A stretch of 64,000 bases of DNA from an uncultured Flavobacterium sp. (GCF_951805225.1 NZ_OX638201.1:5332001-5396000), one strand, 5' to 3'; positions 27,157 through 36,211 are shown, counted from the stretch's first letter. Notes: a model not told the origin generated them from the letters alone. Made by a program: numbers and translations.

Positions 27157-29532
27157 TTGAAAAATAAATTAATAGCGTTCTCACAACGCATTATAAATTG
27201 GATTAAAAAGAATAAAATAAAATCAGCAATTGCATTTCTGCTCTTGCTGATTTATTATTTCTCATTGCCACGAACTCTGTTTCAGGAACCTTATTCTACG
27301 GTTATTGAAAGTAAGGAAGGAGAATTACTTGGTGCAAAAATTGCTCGGGATGGTCAATGGCGTTTTCCTGCGCAAGATAGTGTTCCGGATAAATTCAAAA
27401 AATGCATCGTTTATTTTGAAGATGAATACTTCTATAAACATCCGGGTTTTAATCCTGTTGCGATGGTAAATGCGATTAAGCAAAACCAAAAAGCGGGTAA
27501 AGTTGTCCGAGGTGGAAGTACATTAACACAACAAGTTATCCGTTTATCCCGAAAAGGAAAAGGGAGAACTTACTTTGAAAAAATCATAGAAATTATTCTG
27601 GCAACACGATTAGAATTAGGATATTCTAAAGATGAAATACTCGAATTGTACGCTGCTCACGCTCCATTTGGAGGAAATGTGGTTGGGTTAGAAATGGCTT
27701 CCTGGCGTTATTTTGGTGTGCAATCAAATCAATTGTCTTGGGCGGAAAATGCAACTTTAGCAGTTTTGCCAAATGCACCAAGTTTGATTTATCCCGGAAA
27801 AAATCAAATCAAGTTGTTGAATAAACGAAACAGGCTTTTGCTAAAATTGCATCAGGAAGGAATAATTGACAAACAGACTTACGAACTTTCAATCGAAGAG
27901 CGATTGCCTCAAAAACCGTATGATTTGCCTCAAATTGCGCCTCATTTATTGCAACGCGTGGCGAAAAGTGAAGAAGGAACGCGCGTAAAAACAACAATTG
28001 ATTATGCTTTGCAAAATAGAGTAAATCAAATTGCGAGATATTATTATTATCAATACAAACAGAATGAAGTTAACAATTTAGCGATTTTGGTGATTGATGT
28101 TTCAAATAGAAATGTGATGAGTTATGTGGGGAATTCTCCAACTGATAAAGATCATCAAAAAGATGTTGATATTATTGACGCACCAAGAAGTACAGGAAGT
28201 ATCTTGAAACCTCTTCTTTATGCAGGAATGCTTGATGATGGCGAATTATTGCCAAATACTTTGGTCGCAGATATTCCAACGCAAATTGCAGGTTATACAC
28301 CACAAAATTTTAATCTGACATTTGATGGTGCGGTTCCTGCTCATCGCGCTTTGTCGAGATCTTTGAATATTCCGGCTGTTTTAATGTTGCAGGATTTTGG
28401 TGTGAATAAATTTTATGAAGAATTACAAAAATTCAAATTGAGAGATATTAATAAAACACCCGATCATTACGGATTATCGCTTATTTTGGGTGGCGCCGAA
28501 AGTAATTTATGGGATTTATGCAGAACGTATGCTAATCTTTCGTCTACCGTGAATTATTATACTAAAAACAATTCAAAATATAGAACAAAAGAATTTACGG
28601 AATTAAATTATAAAAACAATTTTGAGCCTGATTTTGGTTCTGAAACCGACCAGAAAAACATTGTTGGTGCAGGATCAATTTGGCTAACTTATAATGCAAT
28701 GGAAGAAGTAAACCGACCGGAAGGGGATGAAGCCTGGAAGTTTTATGATAGTTCGCTGAAAATTGCATGGAAAACCGGAACTAGTTTTGGTAATCGCGAT
28801 GCTTGGGCAATTGGAACAAACTCGAAATATGTTGTTGGAATATGGGTAGGAAATGCGACAGGCGAGGGAAGGCCAACGCTAACGGGAGTAACAGGTGCAG
28901 CACCTATTTTGTTTGATGTTTTTAATTTATTACCGAGACAAAGATGGTTTCAAACGCCTTATAAAGATCTGGATGAAGTTGAAGTTTGTCGTTTAAGTGG
29001 TTATTTGGCTAAAGAAGAATGTCCAAAAATCAAACAGTGGGTTCCGAAAAAAGGAAAATCTACTGTGGTTTGTCCGTATCATAAAAAGGTGCATTTAGAT
29101 AAATCGGAAAAGTTTCAGGTCAATAGCAGTTGCGAAAATATTGATAATATAGTCACTAGAAATTGGTTTGTTTTACCGCCGGTTATGGCTTGGTATTACA
29201 AAAGTCAGCATATTGAATATTTGCCATTGCCGCCTTTTAAGGAAGATTGTCAAGGGACACAATCGGTGAATATGGATTTTATTTATCCGAAAACGAATAG
29301 TAAAATCTACTTAACGAAGAATTTTAATAGCGAAGTTCAGCCTGTAATTCTCAAAGTAGCTTATTCTGAAAGGGACAAAGAATTGTTTTGGTACGTTGAT
29401 GATGTTTATAAAGCAACAACAAAAACGTTTCATGAATTACCTATTACACCAACTTCAGGAATACATTATATAACGGTTGTAGATGCTTATGGGAATGAAA
29501 TTAGAAGGAGAATTGAGATTATTAGAGAGTAA
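27157..29532 (+). CDS. pbpC: Penicillin-binding protein 1C
   Basis: A 791-residue bifunctional peptidoglycan synthase with a TTG start. A short cytosolic tail and one membrane segment (about 23-38) lead to a GT51 transglycosylase with EDEYFYKHPG (Glu88) and GGSTLTQQ (119-126). The transpeptidase has S348xxK351 within STGSILKP and KTG at 539-541 (KTGTSFGNRDAWA). The C-terminal BiPBP-C region contains several Cys residues (CRLSGYLAKEECP, VVCPYHKK). It polymerises and cross-links glycan strands on the periplasmic face. Its neighbour is the macroglobulin, the common YfhM-PbpC pairing, thought to combine protease trapping with wall repair. Confidence 0.95.
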   Translation: MKNKLIAFSQRIINWIKKNKIKSAIAFLLLLIYYFSLPRTLFQEPYSTVIESKEGELLGAKIARDGQWRFPAQDSVPDKFKKCIVYFEDEYFYKHPGFNPVAMVNAIKQNQKAGKVVRGGSTLTQQVIRLSRKGKGRTYFEKIIEIILATRLELGYSKDEILELYAAHAPFGGNVVGLEMASWRYFGVQSNQLSWAENATLAVLPNAPSLIYPGKNQIKLLNKRNRLLLKLHQEGIIDKQTYELSIEERLPQKPYDLPQIAPHLLQRVAKSEEGTRVKTTIDYALQNRVNQIARYYYYQYKQNEVNNLAILVIDVSNRNVMSYVGNSPTDKDHQKDVDIIDAPRSTGSILKPLLYAGMLDDGELLPNTLVADIPTQIAGYTPQNFNLTFDGAVPAHRALSRSLNIPAVLMLQDFGVNKFYEELQKFKLRDINKTPDHYGLSLILGGAESNLWDLCRTYANLSSTVNYYTKNNSKYRTKEFTELNYKNNFEPDFGSETDQKNIVGAGSIWLTYNAMEEVNRPEGDEAWKFYDSSLKIAWKTGTSFGNRDAWAIGTNSKYVVGIWVGNATGEGRPTLTGVTGAAPILFDVFNLLPRQRWFQTPYKDLDEVEVCRLSGYLAKEECPKIKQWVPKKGKSTVVCPYHKKVHLDKSEKFQVNSSCENIDNIVTRNWFVLPPVMAWYYKSQHIEYLPLPPFKEDCQGTQSVNMDFIYPKTNSKIYLTKNFNSEVQPVILKVAYSERDKELFWYVDDVYKATTKTFHELPITPTSGIHYITVVDAYGNEIRRRIEIIRE

Positions 29533-29615
29533 TAATCGAGCCTTCGACTTCGCTCAGGATGACATTAGTACTCGAAAGGACTTTTAAATATATAATCTTC
29601 TTATGAAAATGAATG

Positions 29616-29705
29616 CCTAGCCCAGATAGAAATGGAAATCCTTTTAATTTTTTCTTTAGAAAAATAAAAGATTGAAACGGATAGCTGGAAATTGCTCCTA
29701 AAAAA
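29616..29705. repeat. Dispersed intergenic repeat, family 1 (diverged copy)
   Basis: It begins CCTAGCCCAGATAGAAATGG and ends GATTGAAACGGATAGCTGG...GCTCCTAAAA, the same order of blocks as copies at 38033-38163, 38886-38972 and 51513-51603. It is non-coding. It is preceded by CCTTCGACTTCGCTCAGGATGAC (about 29541-29563), split here as CCTTCGACTTCG and CTCAGGATGAC, a second short dispersed motif. Confidence 0.7.
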
Positions 29706-29706
29706 T

Positions 29707-29766
29707 AGCCACGAATTCACGAATTAAAACTTAAAAATAATTCGTTTTCATTCGTGAATTCGTGGC
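29707..29766. repeat. CACGAATT-type inverted repeat, second copy
   Basis: GCCACGAATTCACGAATT is followed, after a spacer, by ATTCGTGAATTCGTGGC. It is the same family as 13058-13120. It ends the otherwise gene-free 29533-29823 gap together with the family 1 repeat and the rng terminator. Confidence 0.65.
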
Positions 29767-29786
29767 GAAAAAAAAATAAAGCGCAT

Positions 29787-29822
29787 AAAAAAACCGCCAA
29801 TCTTTCGAGAGGCGGTTTTTAA
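29787..29822 (-). terminator. Terminator of rng
   Basis: The stem AAAACCGCC / GGCGGTTTT with an AATCTTTCGAGA loop lies immediately past the rng stop and is A/T-flanked on both sides. It works for the minus-strand transcript and could also act from the left. Confidence 0.8.
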
Positions 29823-29823
29823 T

Positions 29824-31368
29824 TTATTCTGAAATAACATTTCCTTTTTTATCATAGAAATGGTATTCTAAGTACGTGTAAGCGTCACGAGGTATGATTT
29901 TCACCCATTTCTTATGTTCAAAAAACCATTTTGAACGTAATGATGGAAAACCTTTACTGAGGTATGCAGCCACAAACGGATGTGTGTTAAGCACAACTTT
30001 ATTGTGGGTTTTTAAAAGTCTTTCTAAGTCAGAGGTGATTTTATCAATGATTAAAATTGGCGCTTCAATTTCGCCATGTTCATTGTTTGGATCTTCTTCT
30101 CTGGTTTTAATATTAACTTCTGGTCTTACGCGTTGTCTGGTAATTTGAACTAAACCAAATTTACTAGGCGGTAAGATTTTATGCTTTGCTTTATCGTCGC
30201 TCATTTCTTCTCGCAAGAAGTCGAACAAAACCTTCCTGTTTTCAGGATTGGACATATCGATAAAATCAACTACGATTATTCCGCCCATATCACGCAAACG
30301 AAGTTGTCTGGCAATTTCAGCGGCAGCTATCATATTTACTTCCATGGCTGTGTCTTCCTGATTAGTCGCCTTATTCGAACGGTTTCCGCTGTTTACGTCT
30401 ATAACGTGAAGAGCTTCAGTGTGTTCTATAATAAGATATGCGCCTTTACTCATGGAGACTGTGCGTCCAAATGAAGTTTTGATTTGTCTCTCTATATTGT
30501 ATTTCTCGAAAATTGGAGTGTCATTTGATTGATAAAACTTAACAATCGATTGTTTTGAAGGTGCAATTTCTTGCAGATATTCCTTCGTTTGATGGTACAA
30601 CTCTTCATCATCTATTTGTATACCGCTAAAGGTATCGTTGAATACATCTCTCAATATCGAAGACGCTCTGTTGAGTTCTCCTAATACTTTTGAGGGATGA
30701 TGAGCAGTTGGTAATTTTTTACACATTGCAGTCCATCTGCCAAGCAGGTTCTGCAAATCTTTTTCTAATTCGGCTACGTTTTTGCCTTCGGCTACTGTGC
30801 GAACAATAACACCAAATCCTTTAGGTTTGATCGATAGAACAAGTTTTTTTAAACGATCCTTTTCCTTTTTGTCTTCTATTTTTTGAGAAATAGAAACACG
30901 GTCAGAAAACGGAACGAGAACAATAAATCTTCCTGCCAATGAAAGCTCAGCGCTTATTCTTGGACCTTTGGTAGATATAGGTTCTTTAACTACTTGAACT
31001 AAGACAGATTGATTGGCACTTAAAATATCAGTAATGATGCCATCTTTGTCAATCTCTTTTTCAAACTGAAAGGTTTTTAGGGAGAAATCTTTTAATTTAC
31101 CTGCGCTTACAAGTTTTATGAATTTCAGTTGGGAAGCTAAATTTGGACCCAAATCGTGATAATGTAAAAAGGCATCTTTTTCGAAGCCTACATTTACAAA
31201 AGCAGCATTAAGTCCAGCAACGGGTTTTCTGATTTTGGCAATAAAAATATCACCAACCTGAAAGTTGCTTTTTTCTTCTTCTTTGTGTAATTCAATTAGT
31301 TTTCCATCTTTTAATAAGGCAAAATCTACTGCTTCAGAACTAGATCTAATGATTAATTCTTTATTCAC
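29824..31368 (-). CDS. rng: Ribonuclease G (Rne/Rng family)
   Basis: The 514 residues match the catalytic part of RNase E/G without the long C-terminal scaffold of RNase E. An S1 RNA-binding domain lies near the N-terminus (FQVGDIFIAKIRKPVAGLNAAFVNVG, split as FQVGDIFIAKIRKP and GLNAAFVNVG). Then come the catalytic DVNSGNRSN and GGIIVVDFIDM segments carrying the metal-binding aspartates. It cleaves single-stranded AU-rich RNA and helps mature 16S rRNA in other bacteria. It follows the 30-residue basic ORF and HU gene on the same strand, though a terminator-like hairpin lies between. Confidence 0.95.
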   Translation of the reverse strand: MNKELIIRSSSEAVDFALLKDGKLIELHKEEEKSNFQVGDIFIAKIRKPVAGLNAAFVNVGFEKDAFLHYHDLGPNLASQLKFIKLVSAGKLKDFSLKTFQFEKEIDKDGIITDILSANQSVLVQVVKEPISTKGPRISAELSLAGRFIVLVPFSDRVSISQKIEDKKEKDRLKKLVLSIKPKGFGVIVRTVAEGKNVAELEKDLQNLLGRWTAMCKKLPTAHHPSKVLGELNRASSILRDVFNDTFSGIQIDDEELYHQTKEYLQEIAPSKQSIVKFYQSNDTPIFEKYNIERQIKTSFGRTVSMSKGAYLIIEHTEALHVIDVNSGNRSNKATNQEDTAMEVNMIAAAEIARQLRLRDMGGIIVVDFIDMSNPENRKVLFDFLREEMSDDKAKHKILPPSKFGLVQITRQRVRPEVNIKTREEDPNNEHGEIEAPILIIDKITSDLERLLKTHNKVVLNTHPFVAAYLSKGFPSLRSKWFFEHKKWVKIIPRDAYTYLEYHFYDKKGNVISE

Positions 31369-31616
31369 ACTGTAAATTTTTATCTGTTTTTTCAGAAAAT
31401 AGAGGATAGAGAGAAGAAAATAGGTTAAAACCTAAGATCTAAAATCTAAGATCTAAAATCTTATTTACAGATGGATTAAACAATATTTTTAACAGGTATT
31501 GAACCCGGGGAAAAGAAGATTAGTAGAGAATAGAGCAGAGAAAATAGATTTTGTCTATATTCTTTTTTCTTTTCTCTCTTCAGTCTTTTTTTCAATTTCA
31601 ATGAACGTTTAAAAAG

Positions 31617-31643
31617 AAAAAAGTAGTTTAAAACTACTTTTTC
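31617..31643 (-). terminator. Terminator overlapping the end of the basic small ORF
   Basis: The stem AAAAAGTAGTTT / AAACTACTTTTT contains the TAG stop of the small ORF, and a T-rich tail follows on the minus strand. The rest of the 31369-31616 gap holds short direct repeats of AAGATCTAAAATCT (about 31433-31462) and no gene. Confidence 0.65.
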
Positions 31644-31726
31644 TTTTTGTGACGGTTAGCTCTCGCTCTTTTTTTACGTTTGTGAGTAGCTACCTTATGT
31701 CTCTTTCTTTTTTTACCACTTGGCAT
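31634..31726 (-). CDS. 30-residue very basic protein, candidate small ribosomal protein
   Basis: The ORF is ATG to TAG, with a product starting MPSGKKRKRHKVATHKRKKR and ending NRHKKKK. More than half the residues are Lys, Arg or His, with no acidic residue. This composition is that of a tiny rRNA-binding ribosomal protein. I recall near-identical short ORFs annotated as hypothetical in many Bacteroidota, but cannot check here. Candidates are a Bacteroidota-specific ribosomal subunit protein (a protein named bL38 has been described in F. johnsoniae, whose sequence I do not recall) or a bTHX-like protein. It sits 31 bp after the HU gene on the same strand and ends in its own terminator hairpin. 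Confidence 0.8.
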   Translation of the reverse strand: MPSGKKRKRHKVATHKRKKRARANRHKKKK

Positions 31727-31757
31727 ATCGTGTCGATTTTATGATTAATTAATAGTA

Positions 31758-32048
31758 TTATTTTGCTTCGTTATTCGTTTTTACTCCCTCTACAAAAACT
31801 TTTGCAGGTTTAAAAGCAGGAATGTTGTGTGCTGGAATTTTGATAGTGGTGTTTTTAGAAATGTTTCTACCTGTTTTTTCAGCTCTGGTTTTTACAATAA
31901 AACTACCAAATCCTCTTAGGTAAACATTGTCTCCAGTTTCTAATGAAGTTTTAACTTCTTCCATAAAAGTTTCTACTGTTGCTTGAACATCTCCTTTTTC
32001 AAGACCTAGTTTCTCTGAAATTTTCGCTACGATATCTGCTTTCGTCAT
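31758..32048 (-). CDS. HU-family DNA-binding protein
   Basis: The 96-residue protein is of the HU/IHF family, which bends and compacts DNA as a dimer. It has MTKADIVAKISEKLGL, then the arm region LRGFGSFIVKTRAEKTGRN and the proline-containing tip KIPAHNIPAFKP, all as expected. The length fits the family with a slightly longer C-tail (VEGVKTNNEAK). A good minus-strand -7 element lies 50 bases upstream. It is co-oriented with the 30-residue basic ORF. Confidence 0.95.
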   Translation of the reverse strand: MTKADIVAKISEKLGLEKGDVQATVETFMEEVKTSLETGDNVYLRGFGSFIVKTRAEKTGRNISKNTTIKIPAHNIPAFKPAKVFVEGVKTNNEAK

Positions 32049-32097
32049 TTTCTTTCCTATTTTATTTTATAAATGGTGTACTATTTTTTTGAGTTTG

Positions 32098-32105
32098 CAA
32101 ATATA
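32098..32105 (-). promoter_or_regulatory. HU gene -7 element
   Basis: TATATTTG on the minus strand is a perfect TAnnTTTG match, with a TTG 21 bases further upstream (32127-32129), near the expected -33 spacing. Confidence 0.6.
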
Positions 32106-32162
32106 GGAATTAAAAAAATAATTAATCAAGCTAATTCGTTAAATTTTAATTACATAAACATT

Positions 32163-32170
32163 TACTTTTG
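32163..32170 (+). promoter_or_regulatory. mutY -7 element
   Basis: TACTTTTG matches TAnnTTTG and lies 18 bases before the ATG at 32189. It overlaps the alternative TTG start at 32168, ruling that start out. Confidence 0.6.
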
Positions 32171-32188
32171 TATTCTAAGTATTTTGCG

Positions 32189-33235
32189 ATGAATTTTTCT
32201 AACATATTGATAAAATGGTATTTACAAAACAAACGTGATTTGCCATGGCGAAAAACGACCAATCCTTACCATATTTGGCTCTCAGAAATAATGTTGCAAC
32301 AGACTCGAGTTGCGCAAGGAACGCCATATTTTTTTGCTTTTACGGAGGAATTTCCTACCGTTTTTAATTTAGCAAATGCCTCAGAAGAGCAAGTTTTGAA
32401 ACTTTGGCAGGGATTAGGGTATTATTCTCGCGCCAGAAATTTGCATAAAACGTCTCAATTTGTCGCAAATGAGCTCAATGGAGTTTTTCCTGATAACTAT
32501 AAAGATTTATTAAAATTAAAAGGTGTTGGTGAATATACCGCTGCAGCAATTGCTTCTTTTTCTTATAATGAAGCGGTTCCTGTTGTTGATGGAAACGTTT
32601 TTCGGGTACTTTCTCGTTATTTTGATATAGAATCTGATATTGCTGTGCCTGCAACAAAAAAAGAATTTACGGAACTGGCTTACGAATTAATGCCAAAAGA
32701 TAATCCTGCGATATTTAATCAGGCAATAATGGAGTTCGGCGCTTTGCAATGCGTGCCTAAAAGCCCGAATTGTTCTGTTTGTGTATTTAATGATAGTTGT
32801 GCGGCTTTGCAAAAAAAGAAAGTTTCGGTTTTGCCTGTGAAATCAAAAAAGGTAAAAGTTACAAATCGATTCTTTAATTATTTGATTCTGGAAGATGTTT
32901 TAGGGAATACTTTAATTCAGAAAAGAACGGCAAAAGGAATCTGGCATAATTTATATGAGTTTCCTCTTTTAGAAACTACCGAAATTGTTGGTTTTGATTT
33001 TGTTTCAAACGCTGTTCAAAACGAGATTTTTTCTTCCTATACTATATTAAGTATAGAAGAGTGTAGTGAAACGACTGTAATTCATAAACTTTCGCACCAA
33101 CATCTTCATATTCAGTTCTGGAAAGTAAAAATTAACGAAATAATTGTTAATGGTTTGAGTACCACTGACTTGAAAAGTTTTCCTTTTCCAATTGTGATTT
33201 ATAATTTTATCGAAAAGCAAGAAATAAATTGCTAA
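32189..33235 (+). CDS. mutY: A/G-specific adenine DNA glycosylase
   Basis: The start at ATG 32189 (MNFSNILIKWYLQNKRDLPWR) gives 348 residues; an in-frame TTG at 32168 overlaps the promoter. MutY removes adenine mispaired with 8-oxoguanine. Features are the MLQQTRV helix with its catalytic Glu region, the helix-hairpin-helix LKGVGEYTAAAIASF, the catalytic Asp segment VVDGNVFRVLSR, the iron-sulfur cluster ligands C-x6-C-x2-C-x5-C (CVPKSPNCSVCVFNDSC), and a C-terminal NUDIX-like 8-oxoG recognition domain. It stands first in the mutY-ssb-gldE-gldD run known from flavobacteria. Confidence 0.96.
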   Translation: MNFSNILIKWYLQNKRDLPWRKTTNPYHIWLSEIMLQQTRVAQGTPYFFAFTEEFPTVFNLANASEEQVLKLWQGLGYYSRARNLHKTSQFVANELNGVFPDNYKDLLKLKGVGEYTAAAIASFSYNEAVPVVDGNVFRVLSRYFDIESDIAVPATKKEFTELAYELMPKDNPAIFNQAIMEFGALQCVPKSPNCSVCVFNDSCAALQKKKVSVLPVKSKKVKVTNRFFNYLILEDVLGNTLIQKRTAKGIWHNLYEFPLLETTEIVGFDFVSNAVQNEIFSSYTILSIEECSETTVIHKLSHQHLHIQFWKVKINEIIVNGLSTTDLKSFPFPIVIYNFIEKQEINC

Positions 33236-33242
33236 AAAAATG

Positions 33243-33250
33243 TATCTTTG
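33243..33250 (+). promoter_or_regulatory. ssb -7 element
   Basis: TATCTTTG matches TAnnTTTG, 22 bases before the ssb ATG, so ssb can be transcribed separately from mutY. Confidence 0.55.
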
Positions 33251-33272
33251 AGGGAAATACTACTATAAAACT

Positions 33273-33713
33273 ATGAACGGAACATTAAATAAAGTAATGC
33301 TAATAGGCCATTTAGGAGACGATGTAAAAATGCATTATTTTGATGGCGGAAATTGCATTGGGCGTTTTCAGCTTGCTACAAATGAAGTTTATATTAATAA
33401 AACGACTAACGAAAAAATAACTTCAACAGAATGGCACAATTTAGTTGTGCGTAATAAAGCTGCTGAAATTTGTGAAAAATATTTGTCTAAAGGAGATAAA
33501 ATATATATTGAAGGGCGTATAAAATCTCGTCAATGGCAAGCTGAAGATGGTACAACCAAATATACCACAGAAATTCAGGTTACCGAGTTTACTTTCTTGA
33601 CTACCAAAAAAGAAACTGGAAATCATAGACCAAATCACGATTCAGAATCGCCAAAAAGTACTAACTTTGACGCGGCTAACGAAGGCTTGCCTATTAATGA
33701 CTTGCCTTTTTGA
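33273..33713 (+). CDS. ssb: Single-stranded DNA-binding protein
   Basis: The 146-residue OB-fold protein has NKVMLIGHLGDD, TEWHNLVVRNKAAEICEKYLSKGDKIYIEGRI (split as TEWHNLVVRNKAAEI and KGDKIYIEGRI) and a flexible tail ending INDLPF, the acidic/aromatic tip that binds partner proteins such as RecQ, PriA and polymerase clamp-loader. It protects single-stranded DNA in replication and repair. Its stop is 24 bp before the gldE start. Confidence 0.95.
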   Translation: MNGTLNKVMLIGHLGDDVKMHYFDGGNCIGRFQLATNEVYINKTTNEKITSTEWHNLVVRNKAAEICEKYLSKGDKIYIEGRIKSRQWQAEDGTTKYTTEIQVTEFTFLTTKKETGNHRPNHDSESPKSTNFDAANEGLPINDLPF

Positions 33714-33736
33714 TTGTTTAACTAATCTTTTTTAAT

Positions 33737-35032
33737 TTGGACCCAGAGCCCAGTTTACTCTTATCTACCACTCTAGACATCAATTTAATAATTGGTTTTG
33801 TCGGAATTTTTATTTTGCTGTTTTTATCGGCAATTGTTTCAGGTGCCGAAGTAGCACTTTTTTCACTATCTCAAAAAGACATTGATGATGCCTTGAATGA
33901 GAACCTTCCGAAAGGAAAAATTATCTCAAATCTTTTAGATAAACCCAAAAAATTACTTGCAACATTATTGGTTGCTAATAATTTCCTGAATATTGGAGTT
34001 GTTATTTTGTTCTCCTTTATCGGACAAAATATCTTTGACCAAATTGATTCGCCGGTTTTAAAATTTATTTTAGAAGTAATTCTCGTTACTTTTCTGATTT
34101 TATTATTTGCAGAAGTTTTGCCTAAAGTTTACGCAAGCCGAAACAATATAAAGTTTGCAAAACGCGTTGCATATCCAATCGCTGTTTTAGACAAAGTATT
34201 ATCGCCAATAAGTTTGCCAATGCGCAGTATTACGCTGTATTTGCAGAATAAATTAGGGAAACAAAAGAATAGTTTTTCTATAAATCAGCTTTCGCAGGCG
34301 CTGGAATTGACAGATTCTGAAGGAACATCAAGCGAGGAACAAAAAATACTAGAAGGAATTGTTTCTTTTGGAAATACAGACACAAAACAGGTTATGAGTC
34401 CAAGAATTGATATTTTTGCATTAGAAATATCAGAAACATTTAAATCGATTTATCCTAAGATAATTGAAAAAGGTTTTTCGAGAATTCCTGTTTACAGAGA
34501 TAATATTGATCAAATAGAAGGCGTTTTATTCGTAAAAGATTTATTGCCTCATATTGATAAAGAAGAGTTTGACTGGACAGCTTTAATGAGAAAAGCTTTT
34601 TTTGTTCCTGAGAATAAAAAATTAGACAATCTATTGAAGGATTTTCAAAGTCTTAAAAGCCATTTGGCAATTGTCGTTGATGAATATGGAGGAACCTCAG
34701 GATTGGTTTCTTTAGAAGATGTAATAGAGGAAATTGTTGGAGATATAAGCGATGAATTTGACGATGAAAATTTGAATTTTTCCCAGATTGATGAAAGAAA
34801 TTTTCTTTTTGAAGGAAAAATTAATATGAAAGATTTCTACAGAATAATCGATGTTAACGAAGATATTTTTGAATCTCACAAAGGAGAAGCAGAAACTTTG
34901 GCGGGTTTTATTTTAGAAATTTTGGGTAATTTCCCTAAAAAAGATCAAAAAGTAGCTTTTGAAAACTGTGTTTTTACAATAGAAACAGTTGACAAAAAAC
35001 GTATAAAACAAATAAAAGTAACAATAGATTAA
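33737..35032 (+). CDS. gldE: Gliding motility protein GldE (CNNM/CorC-like)
   Basis: The 431-residue protein starts with TTG (TTG GAC CCA GAG). It has a DUF21 (CNNM) membrane domain in the first ~190 residues (FIFLL segments; LLVANNFLNIGVVILFSF), then two CBS domains (VMSPRIDIFALEI; GVLFVKDLLPHID; LAIVVDEYGGTSGLVSLEDVIEEIVGDI split here as LAIVVDEYGG and SLEDVIEEIVGDI) and a CorC/HlyC C-terminal domain. In F. johnsoniae, GldE sits with GldD and supports gliding and type IX secretion. It resembles Mg/Co export proteins, so ion transport is possible. The 1-bp gap to gldD shows tight coupling. Confidence 0.92.
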   Translation: MDPEPSLLLSTTLDINLIIGFVGIFILLFLSAIVSGAEVALFSLSQKDIDDALNENLPKGKIISNLLDKPKKLLATLLVANNFLNIGVVILFSFIGQNIFDQIDSPVLKFILEVILVTFLILLFAEVLPKVYASRNNIKFAKRVAYPIAVLDKVLSPISLPMRSITLYLQNKLGKQKNSFSINQLSQALELTDSEGTSSEEQKILEGIVSFGNTDTKQVMSPRIDIFALEISETFKSIYPKIIEKGFSRIPVYRDNIDQIEGVLFVKDLLPHIDKEEFDWTALMRKAFFVPENKKLDNLLKDFQSLKSHLAIVVDEYGGTSGLVSLEDVIEEIVGDISDEFDDENLNFSQIDERNFLFEGKINMKDFYRIIDVNEDIFESHKGEAETLAGFILEILGNFPKKDQKVAFENCVFTIETVDKKRIKQIKVTID

Positions 35033-35033
35033 A

Positions 35034-35594
35034 ATGCTTAAAAGATTATTTTCGGTAGCGACAATTTTACTAACATTAACCGTTTTGAGTTGTAAAGATG
35101 ATGTGGTGCCAAAGCCTGCAAGTTTTTTACGTTTAGATTATCCCGAAGCGAAGTATGTTAATTTTGCTAATAATTGTCCGTTTAGTTTCGAAATGAACGA
35201 AAATGCGGTTATTAAAGGAGAAAAAGATTGTGGATTTGCAATTACGTATCCTAAAATGAAAGCGACGATTTATTTGACTTATAAGCCTGTAAATGGCGAT
35301 ATTCAGAAGTTATTAAAAGATGCTCAGAAATTAACGTACGAACATGTTATTAAAGCCGATGATATATTAGAACAACCGTATTTAAACCCACAAAAAAAGG
35401 TTTACGGAATGTTTTATCAAGTTGACGGAAATGCGGCTACAAACTCGCAATTTTACGTAACAGACAGTACGAAACATTTTATAACAGGATCGGTTTATTT
35501 TTATGCAAAACCTAATTTTGATTCTGTTATGCCAGCGGCTAGTTATATCAAAAATGATATGCAAAGATTGATGGAAACACTGAAGTGGAAATAA
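35034..35594 (+). CDS. gldD: Gliding motility lipoprotein GldD
   Basis: The 186-residue lipoprotein has signal ATILLTLTVLSC, with lipidated Cys at position 20. The mature part begins KDDVVPKPASFLRLDYPEAKY, with PKPxxFxRxDxP being the typical GldD opening. It is required for gliding in F. johnsoniae, probably by stabilising other Gld proteins in the envelope. The gene directly follows gldE and is ended by a good terminator. Confidence 0.93.
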   Translation: MLKRLFSVATILLTLTVLSCKDDVVPKPASFLRLDYPEAKYVNFANNCPFSFEMNENAVIKGEKDCGFAITYPKMKATIYLTYKPVNGDIQKLLKDAQKLTYEHVIKADDILEQPYLNPQKKVYGMFYQVDGNAATNSQFYVTDSTKHFITGSVYFYAKPNFDSVMPAASYIKNDMQRLMETLKWK

Positions 35595-35611
35595 ATGAAA
35601 TAACAATATTA

Positions 35612-35642
35612 AAAAAAGGCGTTCAATTTGAGCGCCTTTTTT
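35612..35642 (+). terminator. Terminator after gldD
   Basis: The stem AAAAAAAGGCG(T)T / GAGCGCCTTTTTT with a short loop is followed by a T-run. It lies 18 bp past gldD, and its A-run also suits the convergent VOC gene. Confidence 0.8.
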
Positions 35643-35666
35643 ATGTTTAATAAATGTGTTTAGAGT

Positions 35667-36128
35667 TTAGGATGCTGAAAAAGCATCGGTTATAAATTCC
35701 TGAAGTCCTGCTTCTTCGAGTATTTCGATCGAAAATTCTCCAAAACGTTTTGGAAGCCAGATAATTCTAACGCCACTTGGCGAGTTAAGATCTTCTTTTG
35801 ACAAAGTATTTCCGTTTTCGTCCTCTGGTTGAACGCCAGAAGCAACCAATTCGTCAAAAGCAGCTTCGATATCTGGAGTTGAATAACAATGGCGATAAAT
35901 TGTTCCTTCGCCTTTTGCGTCCAGTAAATTTTTTAGATTTCCAGAGAAAGGCTGCACAAGCATAAAACGTTCCTGATCCATTTTTACAACGGCATAAGTA
36001 ACGTGCAATTCATCTCTTTGCCAAGTGAATGTTTTTGAAATCTCGGCTTTAAAGATTTTTGCATAATAGTCACAAGCCACTTGTAGGTCGTTAACTAAAA
36101 TATCTATGTGACTAAATTTAAGGTCCAT
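35667..36128 (-). CDS. VOC-family (glyoxalase/bleomycin-resistance fold) protein
   Basis: A 153-residue single-chain vicinal-oxygen-chelate protein. It starts LKFSHIDILVNDLQVACDYYAKIF, quoted as FSHIDILVNDLQVA, with His7 in the metal-ligand position. It ends with a segment containing FSIEILEEAGL, where the terminal Glu ligand usually lies. Members include glyoxalases, dioxygenases, epimerases and drug-binding proteins; the substrate here cannot be told. It is a single gene between gldD (convergent) and a small DUF7336 gene. Confidence 0.85.
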   Translation of the reverse strand: MDLKFSHIDILVNDLQVACDYYAKIFKAEISKTFTWQRDELHVTYAVVKMDQERFMLVQPFSGNLKNLLDAKGEGTIYRHCYSTPDIEAAFDELVASGVQPEDENGNTLSKEDLNSPSGVRIIWLPKRFGEFSIEILEEAGLQEFITDAFSAS

Positions 36129-36211
36129 TGTTTATGATTGTATATTGATGATTATAATGTTAGTGGGGGAATTATAAGCTAAAATATAATTTTGAAAATG
36201 ATTCACAAAAA

